Shown here one piece after another: positions 16,249-25,467 of a stretch of 64,000 nt of DNA. The DNA is from Flavobacterium sp. HJ-32-4 (GTDB taxonomy: Bacteria; Bacteroidota; Bacteroidia; Flavobacteriales; Flavobacteriaceae), in contig NZ_CP092832.1 in NCBI RefSeq assembly GCF_022532105.1, positions 2,385,001 through 2,449,000 of the forward strand, given 5' to 3'. Position 1 is the first letter of the stretch, and every line of letters starts with the position of its first letter. Position numbers and translations under genes: made by a program. The notes beneath the pieces are model-generated. The model saw only the letters and a program-made list of their open reading frames with translations. It was not told where the DNA came from and searched no databases.

Positions 16249-18441
16249 ATGTCAACTTTCCGTTTTCAGGCCCTCCAGGAAACCGCCAACCGCAAGCCGG
16301 TTAAGGTCGAGGAACTCGACAAGAAATCCGTCATCTTTGGAAGCAACGTCTTCAATGATAAGGCAATGCGACAATTCCTTACAAAAGAAGGATACCAGGC
16401 GGTGCAGAGCGCGATCCTGCACGGAACGAAGATTGACCGTAAGATCGCCGAGTATATCGCCATGGGTATGAAGGAATGGGCGTTGTCGAAAGGCGTCACC
16501 CACTACACCCACTGGTTCCAGCCGCTCACCGGCGCTACTGCTGAAAAACACGATGCGTTTTTCGAAACGTCGTTCGATGGCAGCGACCCGGTTGAAAAAT
16601 TCGGTGGTGGCCAATTGGTACAACAAGAGCCCGATGCGTCGAGCTTCCCGAACGGGGGTATCCGTAACACGTTCGAAGCACGTGGCTATACCGCATGGGA
16701 TCCGACGTCGCCGGCGTTCATCTATGGCACGACGCTTTGTATCCCTACTGTATTCGTGTCCTACACCGGCGAAGCGCTTGACAACAAGGCGCCGCTGCTC
16801 CGTGCGCTCAATGCCATCGATGATGCCGCTACCGAAGTGGCGCGTTACTTTGATAAAAATGTGAAAAAGGTCACCCCGACGCTGGGATGGGAGCAAGAGT
16901 ACTTCCTCATCGACAAAGCGCTGGCCAATTCACGTCCGGATATCGTGTTGACCGGGCGTACGCTACTCGGACACGCATCGGCGAAAGGACAGCAGTTGGA
17001 GGACCATTACTTCGGTTCGATCCCAACACGTGTGCTCAACTATATGCGTGACCTTGAGAACGAGTGTATGTTGCTGGGTATCCCGGTAAAGACGCGTCAC
17101 AACGAGGTGGCACCGAACCAATTCGAGCTAGCGCCTATTTTTGAGGAAACCAACCTGGCTGTCGACCACAATGCGTTGTTGATGGATATTATGTCGAAGG
17201 TCGCAGAGCGCCACGATTTCCGTGTGTTGCTGCACGAGAAGCCGTTCCAGGGCGTGAATGGTTCCGGTAAGCACAACAACTGGTCTATGGCGACCGATAC
17301 GGGCGTGAACCTGTTGGCTCCGGGCAAAACCCCGATGAGCAACCTGCAATTCCTCACGTTCTTCATTAATACGATCAAAGCGGTTTACACCTACGAAGAG
17401 TTGCTGCGCGCGTCTATCGCATCGGCCAGCAACGACCACCGTCTGGGTGCCAACGAAGCGCCACCGGCCATCATTTCCGTATTCATCGGCCAGCAATTGA
17501 CCAAGGTATTGGCAGAGTTGGAAGGCGTGTCGAACGGTAAACTCTCACCAGAAGAGAAGACCGACCTGAAATTGAACGTAGTGGGTAAAATTCCGGATGT
17601 ATTGCTTGACAATACCGACCGTAACCGTACCTCTCCGTTTGCGTTCACCGGAAACAAATTCGAATTCCGTGCCGTCGGATCATCCGCGAACTGTGCGGTG
17701 GCGATGACTACGCTGAACTCGATCGTTGCCAAGCAGTTGCGCGATTTCAAGAAAGAAGTGGACGCCCTTATCGAAAGCAAAGGGTTGAAGAAAGATGAAG
17801 CGATCTTCAACGTTCTTCGCGAATACATCAAGCAAACCAAGGCCATCCTTTTCGAAGGCGACGGTTATAGCGAAGCATGGGAGAAAGAGGCCGCGAAACG
17901 CAAACTGAGCAACCACAAGACGACTCCAAAAGCGTTGAAAGCAAAGGTATCTAAAGCCGCCATGGACCTGTTCGAAGAACTGGGTGTCATGAACCACGTT
18001 GAGGTCGAGGCACGCTACGAAATCGAATTGGAGGAATACACCAAGAAAATCCAGATCGAAGGCCGCGTATTGGGCGATATCGCACGGAACCACGTGGTGC
18101 CAACCGCGATCAAGTACCAGAACACGCTGATCGAAAACGTGAAAGGGTTGAAAGAAATCTTCGGAAACAAAGAGTTCGAATCGGTAGCAGGTGAGCAAAT
18201 CAGCCTGATCCGTACGATTTCAGCCCACATTGAAGGCATCAACAAGAACGTGCTGGCGATGACGGAAGCGCGCAAGAAAGCCAACGCACTGAAAAGTGCC
18301 GAGAAAATGGCCGAAGCGTATTGCGACAAAGTGAAGCCGTACTTCGATATCATCCGCGAGCACTGCGACAAACTCGAACTTTTGGTTGACGACGAAGTCT
18401 GGACGCTGACGAAATACCGCGAGTTATTGTTCACACGATAA
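16249..18441 (+). CDS. glnN: Glutamine synthetase type III
   Basis: ATP-dependent amidation of glutamate by ammonia, the main nitrogen assimilation step, in the cytoplasm. The 730-residue length matches the type III (GlnN) family of Bacteroidota and some cyanobacteria, much longer than type I. Key segments are KGVTHYTHWFQPLTG near 83-97, FGGGQLVQQEPDASSFPNGG, LGWEQEYFLID (metal-binding glutamates), KTRHNEVAPNQFELAP, and the ATP/glutamate site GVNGSGKHNNWSM. The upstream region 16081-16248 contains an A+T-rich stretch and a TAnnTTTG box; a clear terminator follows. It is not in an operon with other nitrogen genes here. Confidence 0.96.
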   Translation: MSTFRFQALQETANRKPVKVEELDKKSVIFGSNVFNDKAMRQFLTKEGYQAVQSAILHGTKIDRKIAEYIAMGMKEWALSKGVTHYTHWFQPLTGATAEKHDAFFETSFDGSDPVEKFGGGQLVQQEPDASSFPNGGIRNTFEARGYTAWDPTSPAFIYGTTLCIPTVFVSYTGEALDNKAPLLRALNAIDDAATEVARYFDKNVKKVTPTLGWEQEYFLIDKALANSRPDIVLTGRTLLGHASAKGQQLEDHYFGSIPTRVLNYMRDLENECMLLGIPVKTRHNEVAPNQFELAPIFEETNLAVDHNALLMDIMSKVAERHDFRVLLHEKPFQGVNGSGKHNNWSMATDTGVNLLAPGKTPMSNLQFLTFFINTIKAVYTYEELLRASIASASNDHRLGANEAPPAIISVFIGQQLTKVLAELEGVSNGKLSPEEKTDLKLNVVGKIPDVLLDNTDRNRTSPFAFTGNKFEFRAVGSSANCAVAMTTLNSIVAKQLRDFKKEVDALIESKGLKKDEAIFNVLREYIKQTKAILFEGDGYSEAWEKEAAKRKLSNHKTTPKALKAKVSKAAMDLFEELGVMNHVEVEARYEIELEEYTKKIQIEGRVLGDIARNHVVPTAIKYQNTLIENVKGLKEIFGNKEFESVAGEQISLIRTISAHIEGINKNVLAMTEARKKANALKSAEKMAEAYCDKVKPYFDIIREHCDKLELLVDDEVWTLTKYRELLFTR

Positions 18442-18464
18442 TTAGTTGTTCGTTTCAAAAAGAA

Positions 18465-18494
18465 ATCCTGCCCGAAAGAGCAGGATTTTTTTTT
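18465..18494 (+). terminator. Terminator after glnN
   Basis: A 7-bp stem ATCCTGC/GCAGGAT with an 8-base loop is followed by eight T. Confidence 0.9.
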
Positions 18495-18581
18495 AACCTG
18501 AGTTCGGGGTAAGCGTGAGTTAGTGTTAGCTGGTCTGTTTTTACTGTTTGTAGGTTCAACGATGGTTTTTTAGGGAAGAAA

Positions 18582-19010
18582 CTACAGGTTTTCAGCGTGT
18601 TGCGGTATCCAAGTATACTTTTCCTCACTTAGCAACTTATAGCTTTCCTCAAGAATAGTAACGTTAATGGAGCCTCCGGGTTTTGAAATTGGCGTGCCTT
18701 CATTGCCTGCGTCATACAGTTCTTTGTTGACGCTCAACATTATTTCCTTGTTATTCAGAAAGGTATAGTAAGGGGGAAACGACATATACCCTAAGTTAAC
18801 TTTTTCGCTCGCTGTGTTAAGCTTTACCTTGAACTGGTATTTGTTGAAATTGCATTTGTCGCAATATATCCTTTGCAGAATTACTCCATCAATCGCAAGT
18901 TGTCGGATGAACTCCTTATGTGAAAGTATATTTTGTTGCACATCTTTCCTGACTCCATTATTGCAAGAGACGGTCAGCAAAATCAAGCAGCAAAGAAACA
19001 TCATTTTCAT
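18582..19010 (-). CDS. Lipoprotein of unknown function, A+T-rich
   Basis: A 142-residue lipoprotein, MKMMFLCCLILLTVSC (Cys16), then CNNGVRKDVQ. It contains a CDKC pair (IYCDKCNFNKYQFKV) that may bind a metal or form a disulfide. I recognise no family. Base composition is more A+T-rich than glnN on one side and the OmpA genes on the other. It lies 25 bases downstream of a start-less 50-codon fragment on the same strand (19036-19188). That arrangement is reminiscent of an orphan toxin tail plus immunity lipoprotein, but this is speculation. Confidence 0.65.
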   Translation of the reverse strand: MKMMFLCCLILLTVSCNNGVRKDVQQNILSHKEFIRQLAIDGVILQRIYCDKCNFNKYQFKVKLNTASEKVNLGYMSFPPYYTFLNNKEIMLSVNKELYDAGNEGTPISKPGGSINVTILEESYKLLSEEKYTWIPQHAENL

Positions 19011-19035
19011 GGCGGGGAATTTTTACAAATCTAAT

Positions 19036-19188
19036 TTAATAGTGAATACGGTCTTTACTGTTACCATCGATGTTGTCCTTTACTGCTCCCGCAGCTTCTC
19101 TTTCATTCTTACGTTCAAATTTCTCGATTTTCGTTTCAGTACGGGTTAATTCATGTTGGATAGATTGCTGTATGAATCTTTGCCTTTT
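19036..19188 (-). pseudogene. Start-less 50-codon fragment of a charged protein
   Basis: Between in-frame stops at 19189-19191 and 19036-19038, the minus strand encodes 50 residues rich in Glu, Lys and Arg (for example TETKIEKFERKNEREAAGAV), with no ATG. The charge pattern and helix-like spacing look like real coding sequence rather than noise. It could be the last ~50 residues of a lost gene. The rest of the gap 19011-19282 holds nothing recognisable. Confidence 0.3.
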
Positions 19189-19282
19189 TTAATCCCGAAC
19201 TCCTGTTATTTGTCGATCCCTGCTGTCAGGTACGTTGCATTCGTCATGCGACATAAATTTTGCGTAACTTCGTTATCATCGT

Positions 19283-20176
19283 ATGAAATCAATCCTTTTT
19301 TTTCTGGTAGGGGTGTTCGCATCCGTTGCCACCGCCCAACAGTCCGTTACCGTCTATTTCGACACGGGTAAATTTGAATTGTCTGCTACCGAACGCGGCC
19401 GTTTTGAAGAATGGATCAAGGCCAATACCGGATCAAAAGTCGTCGCCATCAACGGTTATACGGATGAGGTCGGCTCGACCGGCTACAACGACACGCTGGC
19501 GCAGCGAAGGGTGTCGCACGTATTTGGTCTCCTGAAAGGCAAGATCGACACCCGCGACGATTTCGCGACCCGTAGTTTCGGGGAAAGTGTGCAGTTATCC
19601 GGTGGTAAAGCGAAGAACCGGCGTGTGGTCGTTACGTACCTACGCCCCGAAGAACGCGCCCGGGAGAATGAAATATTGGGCATCAAGGCACCGGAACCCG
19701 TTGTCGAAGCGCGTCCAAAACCCAAGTATCCGGAGAAGATTGTCTTAACAAATCCCGACGGTACAAAATCGGAGTTTGAACTCGACCGCGCCTTCATGGG
19801 AAAGATAAACGACGGAAAACCGGGTGAAAAGCTCAAGGTCGAGAACCTGAATTTCCAACTCAATACCTTCGCCATCACCAATGAATCGCGGGGCAAACTT
19901 TATGAATTACTTCTTGTGATGCAGCAGAACCCCCAGTTGAAGATCGACATACAGGGACACCTGTGCTGTATGCCCGTCGATCGTGTCGACCTGTCCACCA
20001 AACGGGCCAAAGCGGTGCGGGAGTTCCTTGTGGCCAACGGCATCGACAAGTCGCGGTTGAGCTATCGCGGTTTCGGCAGCAGCCAGCCACTCTATCCGCT
20101 TCCTGAGCGAGACGAAGCCGAACGTGCGGCTAACCGGAGGGTCGAGATCGAAATTGTAGCCAACGGTGCGCCTTGA
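19283..20176 (+). CDS. OmpA-family envelope protein with two OmpA-like domains
   Basis: A 297-residue exported protein (signal peptide ~1-18). It has no beta-barrel, only two OmpA-like peptidoglycan-binding modules. The first (~20-115) has the canonical GYTDEVGSTGYNDTLAQRR. The second (~190-295) has QLKIDIQGHLCCMPVDRVDLSTKRAKAV, where the usual GHTD is replaced by GHLCC. Since that Asp normally contacts diaminopimelate, the second module may bind something else. The linker is Pro/Lys-rich. The stop overlaps the TTG start of the adjacent paralogue by 3 bases, so the two are coupled. Confidence 0.82.
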   Translation: MKSILFFLVGVFASVATAQQSVTVYFDTGKFELSATERGRFEEWIKANTGSKVVAINGYTDEVGSTGYNDTLAQRRVSHVFGLLKGKIDTRDDFATRSFGESVQLSGGKAKNRRVVVTYLRPEERARENEILGIKAPEPVVEARPKPKYPEKIVLTNPDGTKSEFELDRAFMGKINDGKPGEKLKVENLNFQLNTFAITNESRGKLYELLLVMQQNPQLKIDIQGHLCCMPVDRVDLSTKRAKAVREFLVANGIDKSRLSYRGFGSSQPLYPLPERDEAERAANRRVEIEIVANGAP

Positions 20177-20976
20177 AAGGCTGGGGGCGCATCGTGTTGT
20201 TTTTGTGGGTGTCGTTCGCCGTGCACGGACAACAACTCGAGATTTTCTTCGAATACGATAAGTATGACCTGAATGCCGGCGCACAAGCCAAATTAGACCG
20301 ATGGCTGGCCGAACATCCGGATGCGGAAGTCACCAAACTCTATGGCTATTGCGATTGGAAGGGCCGTAACGCCTACAACGACTCGCTGTCGCTGAAACGC
20401 GTCCGCAGCGTATACGATTATCTTATCTCGAAAAACGTCGAAGTGTTGCCCGATTACGAAGCCAAGGGGTATGGCGAGGATTTTGAGCAGTCGCCCGTCC
20501 AGGCCGAAAACCGAAAGGTGGTGATGGCATGGCGGATACGGGAGCGGCCGGTCGCAAAAGATCCATCAAAAGCGCCGAGCCTTCCCGCCGTGTCAGAACT
20601 TCGAAAACTGGTCGACAAGGCGAAAGAGGGTGATGTGGTGTTGTTGCCCCAACTGTACTTTTTCAATAATTCGGCGCGTCTGGTTCCGAAGTCGGAGCCG
20701 GTTTTATATGAACTGTTGTGTATCCTCCGCGATAGTCCAACGCTGAAGGTGGAGATACGCGGACATATCTGCTGCCAACCTGTCGAAGACGTCAATAACG
20801 TGTCGACCGCCCGGGCGAAGGCTGTTTTCCAGTACCTCCTTCGGAATAAGATCGCCCGCAACCGGTTGACCTATAAAGGTTATGGCATCCAGATGCCGTT
20901 GCATCCGATTCCGGAACAGGATGCCGGAGAGGAAAACGACAACCGACGTGTCGACATCCTTATCCTTTCTAAATAA
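20173..20976 (+). CDS. OmpA-family envelope protein, paralogue of the preceding gene
   Basis: A 267-residue protein with the same two-module layout: first GYCDWKGRNAYNDSLSLKR, then KVEIRGHICCQPVEDVNNVS with the same CC replacing the usual TD, and ending NRRVDILIL. The only start consistent with a signal peptide (MKGWGRIVLFLWVSFAVHGQ) is a TTG at 20173-20175 that overlaps the upstream TGA; a rare start codon plus overlap suggests translational coupling. Probably arose by tandem duplication. The stop codon TAA is itself the first three bases of a 155-bp palindromic element. Confidence 0.8.
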   Translation: MKGWGRIVLFLWVSFAVHGQQLEIFFEYDKYDLNAGAQAKLDRWLAEHPDAEVTKLYGYCDWKGRNAYNDSLSLKRVRSVYDYLISKNVEVLPDYEAKGYGEDFEQSPVQAENRKVVMAWRIRERPVAKDPSKAPSLPAVSELRKLVDKAKEGDVVLLPQLYFFNNSARLVPKSEPVLYELLCILRDSPTLKVEIRGHICCQPVEDVNNVSTARAKAVFQYLLRNKIARNRLTYKGYGIQMPLHPIPEQDAGEENDNRRVDILILSK

Positions 20977-21128
20977 CGTGAGTTCGATAGAAGCATTTCG
21001 TCAGTCGCTTTGTAAAGAACTCAAAACCATAACATTTACAAGTTCGGACCCGGAAAACATCCGTTCGCGATGTTCTTTTGAGCTATTTTCCGTCCTCTTG
21101 ACGACACGCTTCTATCGAACTCACGTTA
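20974..21128. repeat. 155-bp palindromic element with perfect 21-bp terminal inverted repeats
   Basis: Left arm 20974-20994 (TAACGTGAGTTCGATAGA...) and right arm 21108-21128 are perfect inverted copies. Inside are further paired segments (around CGTCA/TGACG and AACTCAAAA/TTTTGAG), so the whole could fold into a long hairpin. It begins on the stop codon of the second OmpA gene and ends next to the DUF1573 terminator. It contains no gene; MITE, REP-like element or long terminator are the options. Confidence 0.8.
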
Positions 21129-21131
21129 CAT

Positions 21132-21155
21132 AAAAAAAACCGCCCTTTCGGACGG
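21132..21155 (-). terminator. Terminator of the DUF1573 gene
   Basis: On the minus strand, CCGTCC/GGGCGG (one G-U pair) with a GAAA tetraloop is followed by eight T. Confidence 0.88.
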
Positions 21156-21167
21156 CTTTTCCCTCTG

Positions 21168-21602
21168 CTAGTGTTCAATAAGCGTCTTGCTCTTTTCGAT
21201 GGGGTTGCTTCCTTTTTCCGGAACCACTTCGCCTTTTATCTTCAATACCACCATGCCATCGGGCACGTTTACGGCATTTGATTCGACGGTTATGGTTTTG
21301 CGGATGGCACCCATCTGCATATTGTATTTCACATCAATCTTACCGGTTTTGCCCGGGGCGATCGGTTCGGTCGGTTTCGTTGGAACCGTACAACCGCAGG
21401 TCGACTGGACATTCTTGATGATGAGCGGTGCATCGCCGGTATTCCGGAACTCAAAGGTGCGGATACCGTTGTCGGTCGCTTTCGAAACCGTTCCGTAGTC
21501 AATCGTGTTGTCTTTGGCAAGAAACTCGATCTTGGGACCGGCCTGCGCATGTGCCACCGACATGCCAACGGAAATCAAAGCCAGGAAAAACAGTTTTTTC
21601 AT
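21168..21602 (-). CDS. DUF1573 exported protein
   Basis: A 144-residue protein with a signal peptide (MKKLFFLALISVGMSVAHAQ) and one immunoglobulin-like DUF1573 domain: FRNTGDAPLIIKNVQSTCGCTVP and EPIAPGKTGKIDVKYN are the family's signature segments, including the STCGCT motif. DUF1573 proteins are abundant in Bacteroidota envelopes; their role is unknown, and a structural or ASH-like adhesion role is often suggested. Single-gene transcript with its own terminator. The 188 bases upstream, to valS, include the valS promoter box. Confidence 0.88.
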   Translation of the reverse strand: MKKLFFLALISVGMSVAHAQAGPKIEFLAKDNTIDYGTVSKATDNGIRTFEFRNTGDAPLIIKNVQSTCGCTVPTKPTEPIAPGKTGKIDVKYNMQMGAIRKTITVESNAVNVPDGMVVLKIKGEVVPEKGSNPIEKSKTLIEH

Positions 21603-21692
21603 CGTTTCCAGTAGATTAGGTTCGTAAATGTAGCGGGTTTGCCGATAAGAACAAATTCAATTGGCGCAATTTTTTATACGAGGCCAATTCCG

Positions 21693-21700
21693 TACTTTTG
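21693..21700 (+). promoter_or_regulatory. Promoter -7 box TACTTTTG of valS
   Basis: TAnnTTTG match 90 bases before the ATG, implying a leader of ~85 bases. The leader GTGGGCC... has no obvious T-box, which would be unexpected in this phylum. Confidence 0.5.
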
Positions 21701-21790
21701 TGGGCCGGTGCAAAAAGCGTACCAACCCGCGAGGCCTTTACAGTCAAGGGATTTGAACGCGTTGCCCGATTCTAACGAATAGTACAAGAC

Positions 21791-24424
21791 ATGAGCCTTC
21801 CTGCGCAATTTGACGCCGCCTCCATTGAGAAAAAATGGTATGATTACTGGATGGAAAACGGGTATTTCCATTCCAAACCCGATCATCGCACGCCCTACAC
21901 CATCGTAATCCCACCGCCGAACGTCACCGGGGTGCTGCACATGGGGCACATGCTCAATAACACCATTCAGGATGTGCTGATCCGTCGTGCGCGTCTGAAA
22001 GGCTTCAATGCGTGCTGGGTTCCGGGTACCGACCACGCGTCGATTGCCACGGAAGCGAAGGTTGTGGACAAACTCAAAAAAGAAGGCATCAACAAAGCCG
22101 ACCTCACACGGGAGGAGTTCCTGAAGCACGCCTGGGAATGGACCGATAAATACGGCGGTGTCATCCTCGAGCAATTGAAGAAACTCGGCGCGTCGTGTGA
22201 TTGGGACCGTACAAAGTTCACGATGGACCCGGATATGACGGCATCGGTCATCCGTTCGTTTGTGGATCTTTACAATAAGGGACTCATCTACCGCGGGTAC
22301 CGCATGGTAAACTGGGATCCGGAGGCGAAAACGACGCTGTCGGATGAAGAAGTGAATTATGAAGAACGGCAGGGAAAACTCTATTTCCTGAAATATAAGG
22401 TAGAAGGGGAGGATGGTTTCCTGACCGTTGCCACTACACGCCCCGAGACGATTTTTGGCGACACCGCTGTCTGCATCAACCCCAACGACGAGCGCTACGC
22501 ACACCTGAAAGGGAAGAAGGCCATCGTGCCGATCTGCAACCGCGTGGTGCCGATCATTGAGGACGAGTATGTGGACGTGGAATTCGGTACCGGTTGCCTC
22601 AAAGTAACACCGGCGCACGATGTGAATGACCAGGTGCTCGGCCAGAAGCATGGTTTGGACGTGATTGACATCTTTAATGAGGATGCTTCACTGAATTCCT
22701 TTGGTTTGCACTATAAAGGCAAAGACCGTTTTGTGGTTCGCGAGGAAATTGCGAAGGAACTGGAAGAAAAGCAACTACTGACCAAAACGGAGAACCATAC
22801 CAGCAACGTCGGTACGTCGGAACGGACGAAGGCCGTGATTGAACCGCGTCTTTCCGACCAATGGTTCCTGAAAATGGAAGAGTTGGTGAAGCCGGCTATC
22901 AAAGCGGTACTCGAGACGGATGAAATCAAATTGTATCCGTCGCGTTTCAACAACACGTATCGCCATTGGCTCGAAAACATCCGTGATTGGAATATCTCAA
23001 GGCAGTTGTGGTGGGGACAACAGATCCCGGCCTATTACTACGGCGATGGGAAAGAAGATTTCGTCGTGGCGGAAACCCTCGAACAGGCGGTTGACCTGGC
23101 CCGTGAAAAGTCTGGAAACCCACAGTTGACCGCGTCGGACCTGAAGCAGGATCCGGATGCGCTCGACACCTGGTTTTCGTCCTGGCTGTGGCCGATGGCG
23201 GTGTTTGGAGGTATCATGGACCCGGAAAATCCGGATTATAAATATTACTATCCGACAAATGATCTCGTAACCGGACCGGACATCCTCTTTTTCTGGGTGG
23301 CCCGTATGATCATTGCGGGATATGAATACGGAAAAGACAAGCCGTTCTCCAACGTATACCTCACCGGACTCGTGCGTGACAAGCAACGCCGGAAAATGTC
23401 GAAGTCGCTGGGCAATTCACCGGATCCGCTTGACCTGATCGACACATTCGGAGCAGACGGTGTTCGTGTGGGCCTGCTCCTCAGTGCATCGGCCGGGAAT
23501 GATATCCTGTTCGACGAAGAGCTGTGTGCCAACGGTAAAGCCTTCGCCCATAAGATTTGGAACGCATTTCGCCTGGTGAAAGGGTGGGAGGTAGCCGCTA
23601 TCGAGCAACCCGCAGCGGCTGCCGAAGCGATTGCCTGGTATGAGGCCAAGTTGCAACATACGCTGGCGGAAATCGAAGACCATTTCTCGAAATACCGCAT
23701 TTCCGATGCGCTCATGGCAATCTATAAATTGGTGTGGGACGACTTCTGTTCGTGGTTCCTCGAAATGATCAAACCGGGTTACCAACAACCGATTGACGGC
23801 GTCACGTTTGGAAAGGCGATTGAGATGTTGGAGGCGAACCTGAAGTTACTGCATCCGTTCATGCCGTTCCTTACGGAGGAAATCTGGCAGCATATCGCCG
23901 ACCGACGTCCGGAAGAGGCGCTGATCATCTCTACCTGGCCGGAAGCGAAGCCGTTCGATGCCTCGTTGCTATCCGAGTTCGAGTTCGTATCGGAGGTCAT
24001 CGCAGGCATCCGTACGATCCGAAAAGACAAGAATATCCCGCAGCGCGATACCCTGGAGCTTCACGTCCTCGACCATGAAAAAGGAGCGGGACGCTTTGAT
24101 GCCATCCTTCGAAAACTCGGTAACCTGTCATCATTGACGTATGTATCCGAGAAAGTAGACGGCGCGCTGTCGTTCCGGGTGAAATCGAATGAGTATTTTA
24201 TTCCGGTGACCGGGAACATCGACGTGGCGGCTGAAGTTGAGAAACTACGCGAGGAACTTACGTATACACAAGGCTTCCTGAAATCAGTACAGGCGAAACT
24301 TTCCAACGAGAAATTCGTGGCAGGTGCCCCGGCGAACGTCATCGAAAACGAGCGGAAGAAAGAGGCCGACGCCTTGGCGAAGATTGCCACGATCGAACAG
24401 AGCCTGGCGTCGCTGGGCGCCTAA
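21791..24424 (+). CDS. valS: Valyl-tRNA synthetase
   Basis: Charges tRNA-Val with valine in the cytoplasm. A class I synthetase of 877 residues, normal for ValS. The HIGH signature is HMGH (50-53) within [17 protein letters not shown], the KMSKS loop is at 535-539 ([14 protein letters not shown]), and an editing domain lies between them with [13 protein letters not shown]. The C-terminal ~60 residues form the coiled-coil arm typical of bacterial ValS. Converges with the superoxide dismutase gene, only 3 bases between the stops. Confidence 0.97.
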   Translation: MSLPAQFDAASIEKKWYDYWMENGYFHSKPDHRTPYTIVIPPPNVTGVLHMGHMLNNTIQDVLIRRARLKGFNACWVPGTDHASIATEAKVVDKLKKEGINKADLTREEFLKHAWEWTDKYGGVILEQLKKLGASCDWDRTKFTMDPDMTASVIRSFVDLYNKGLIYRGYRMVNWDPEAKTTLSDEEVNYEERQGKLYFLKYKVEGEDGFLTVATTRPETIFGDTAVCINPNDERYAHLKGKKAIVPICNRVVPIIEDEYVDVEFGTGCLKVTPAHDVNDQVLGQKHGLDVIDIFNEDASLNSFGLHYKGKDRFVVREEIAKELEEKQLLTKTENHTSNVGTSERTKAVIEPRLSDQWFLKMEELVKPAIKAVLETDEIKLYPSRFNNTYRHWLENIRDWNISRQLWWGQQIPAYYYGDGKEDFVVAETLEQAVDLAREKSGNPQLTASDLKQDPDALDTWFSSWLWPMAVFGGIMDPENPDYKYYYPTNDLVTGPDILFFWVARMIIAGYEYGKDKPFSNVYLTGLVRDKQRRKMSKSLGNSPDPLDLIDTFGADGVRVGLLLSASAGNDILFDEELCANGKAFAHKIWNAFRLVKGWEVAAIEQPAAAAEAIAWYEAKLQHTLAEIEDHFSKYRISDALMAIYKLVWDDFCSWFLEMIKPGYQQPIDGVTFGKAIEMLEANLKLLHPFMPFLTEEIWQHIADRRPEEALIISTWPEAKPFDASLLSEFEFVSEVIAGIRTIRKDKNIPQRDTLELHVLDHEKGAGRFDAILRKLGNLSSLTYVSEKVDGALSFRVKSNEYFIPVTGNIDVAAEVEKLREELTYTQGFLKSVQAKLSNEKFVAGAPANVIENERKKEADALAKIATIEQSLASLGA

Positions 24425-24427
24425 CCG

Positions 24428-25192
24428 TTATTTGCGGATGGCGTCTTCGTAGCGTTCCAGGGCCTTGTCCCAGTTGATGTGGGTCCAGAACGCTTCTATG
24501 TACTTTTTACGACGGTATTGGTAGTCGATGTAATAGGCATGTTCCCATACATCAAGTGCCAAAATCGGCTTTCCCGGAACGGCCACGCCCGGCATCAACG
24601 GATTGTCCTGGTTGGCAGTGGCAGTGACCTGCAGCTTTCCGGAACGGTCGACTACCAGCCACGCCCATCCGGATCCGAATTGTTTACCGGCGGCGTCTTC
24701 AAATTGGTTGCGGAAGGTATCGAAGGAGCCAAAATCGCGGTCAATAGCAGCCGCGAGGGTATCTTTAACCTGTCCGCCTTTTCCTTTCAACGATTCGAAG
24801 AAGAAGGTGTGGTTGTAATAACCACCCGCGTTGTTGCGTAGTTCGGCGTTCTCGGCGTAGGCTTTTTTGAGGATGTCTTCTATGGGAAGCGATTCGTTCT
24901 CGGTTCCCGCCAACACCTTGTTCAGGTTGTTCGTATACGAAAGGTAATGTTTGGAAAAATGGAGTTCTACTGCCAACGGACTCAGGAACGGCGACAGGGC
25001 ATCGTATTCGTATGACAGTTTGCTGATTTCGAACGCGCCGGGCTCGGCTTTTACATCGTCGGGATGACCGATGGTGATCTTTTCTTCTTTGGCAGGAAGC
25101 GGTACTTCCACCACTTCGTGTAGTTTGTTATCGTTGCAACTGAAAAAGGTCACCGTGAATGCGACGGCCACACCAATAGGAAAACGTTTCAT
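24428..25192 (-). CDS. Fe/Mn superoxide dismutase with lipoprotein signal
   Basis: Converts superoxide to oxygen and hydrogen peroxide. The 254-residue protein has the metal-binding set of the Fe/Mn family: ELHFSKHYLSYTNNLN (two His), GGYYNHTFFF, and DVWEHAYYIDYQ (Asp and His ligands). Unusually, it begins with MKRFPIGVAVAFTVTFFSC, a lipoprotein signal with Cys19, plus a ~40-residue spacer, so it should be anchored in the envelope instead of being cytoplasmic. Last gene of the LUD-cdsA-psd-acbP-sod run; its ATG overlaps the acyl-CoA-binding protein stop by 4 bases. Confidence 0.92.
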   Translation of the reverse strand: MKRFPIGVAVAFTVTFFSCNDNKLHEVVEVPLPAKEEKITIGHPDDVKAEPGAFEISKLSYEYDALSPFLSPLAVELHFSKHYLSYTNNLNKVLAGTENESLPIEDILKKAYAENAELRNNAGGYYNHTFFFESLKGKGGQVKDTLAAAIDRDFGSFDTFRNQFEDAAGKQFGSGWAWLVVDRSGKLQVTATANQDNPLMPGVAVPGKPILALDVWEHAYYIDYQYRRKKYIEAFWTHINWDKALERYEDAIRK

Positions 25193-25467
25193 TCTTCTCG
25201 ATTCTTGATGATTTCATCGACCATTTCAATATACTGTCGCATGGCGTCTTCTGGAGACAAATAGCTGATTTGCAGCCAGGCATTCGCTTTGAAAGCGGTT
25301 CGCAGGTTTGATTCGGAAGCAGGCCGGTAATCGGGTGCCCCGTGCGTAGCCTGCTTGTAAAACGCATACAACCGCAACTGCACGTCGGGTGCCAGTGACC
25401 CTTCCGGCAGGTTGTAGGCGACGTCAACCGCGTCCCTGAAGCGCGTTTCCAGTTCCTTATCGTCCAT
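25189..25467 (-). CDS. Acyl-CoA-binding protein
   Basis: A 92-residue helical carrier that binds long-chain acyl-CoA. Family features: LRLYAFYKQATHGAPDY (the YGLYKQAT-type core), then FKANAWLQISYLSPEDAMRQYIEMV, corresponding to the AKWDAW...S-E-A...Y segment. ACBP is mostly eukaryotic but recurs in Flavobacteria. It is sandwiched between psd (start overlaps psd stop by one base) and the lipoprotein superoxide dismutase (4-base overlap), inside a phospholipid-synthesis operon, fitting a role in acyl-CoA handling for lipid synthesis. Confidence 0.9.
   Translation of the reverse strand: MDDKELETRFRDAVDVAYNLPEGSLAPDVQLRLYAFYKQATHGAPDYRPASESNLRTAFKANAWLQISYLSPEDAMRQYIEMVDEIIKNREE

Noticed and set aside
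21701..21790. A T-box or other riboswitch in the valS leader
   Set aside because: No T-box sequence or specifier stem was found, and T-boxes are not known from this phylum.
21674..22651. Open frame of 325 codons opposite the valS start
   Set aside because: Antisense to the HIGH region of a clear valyl-tRNA synthetase.
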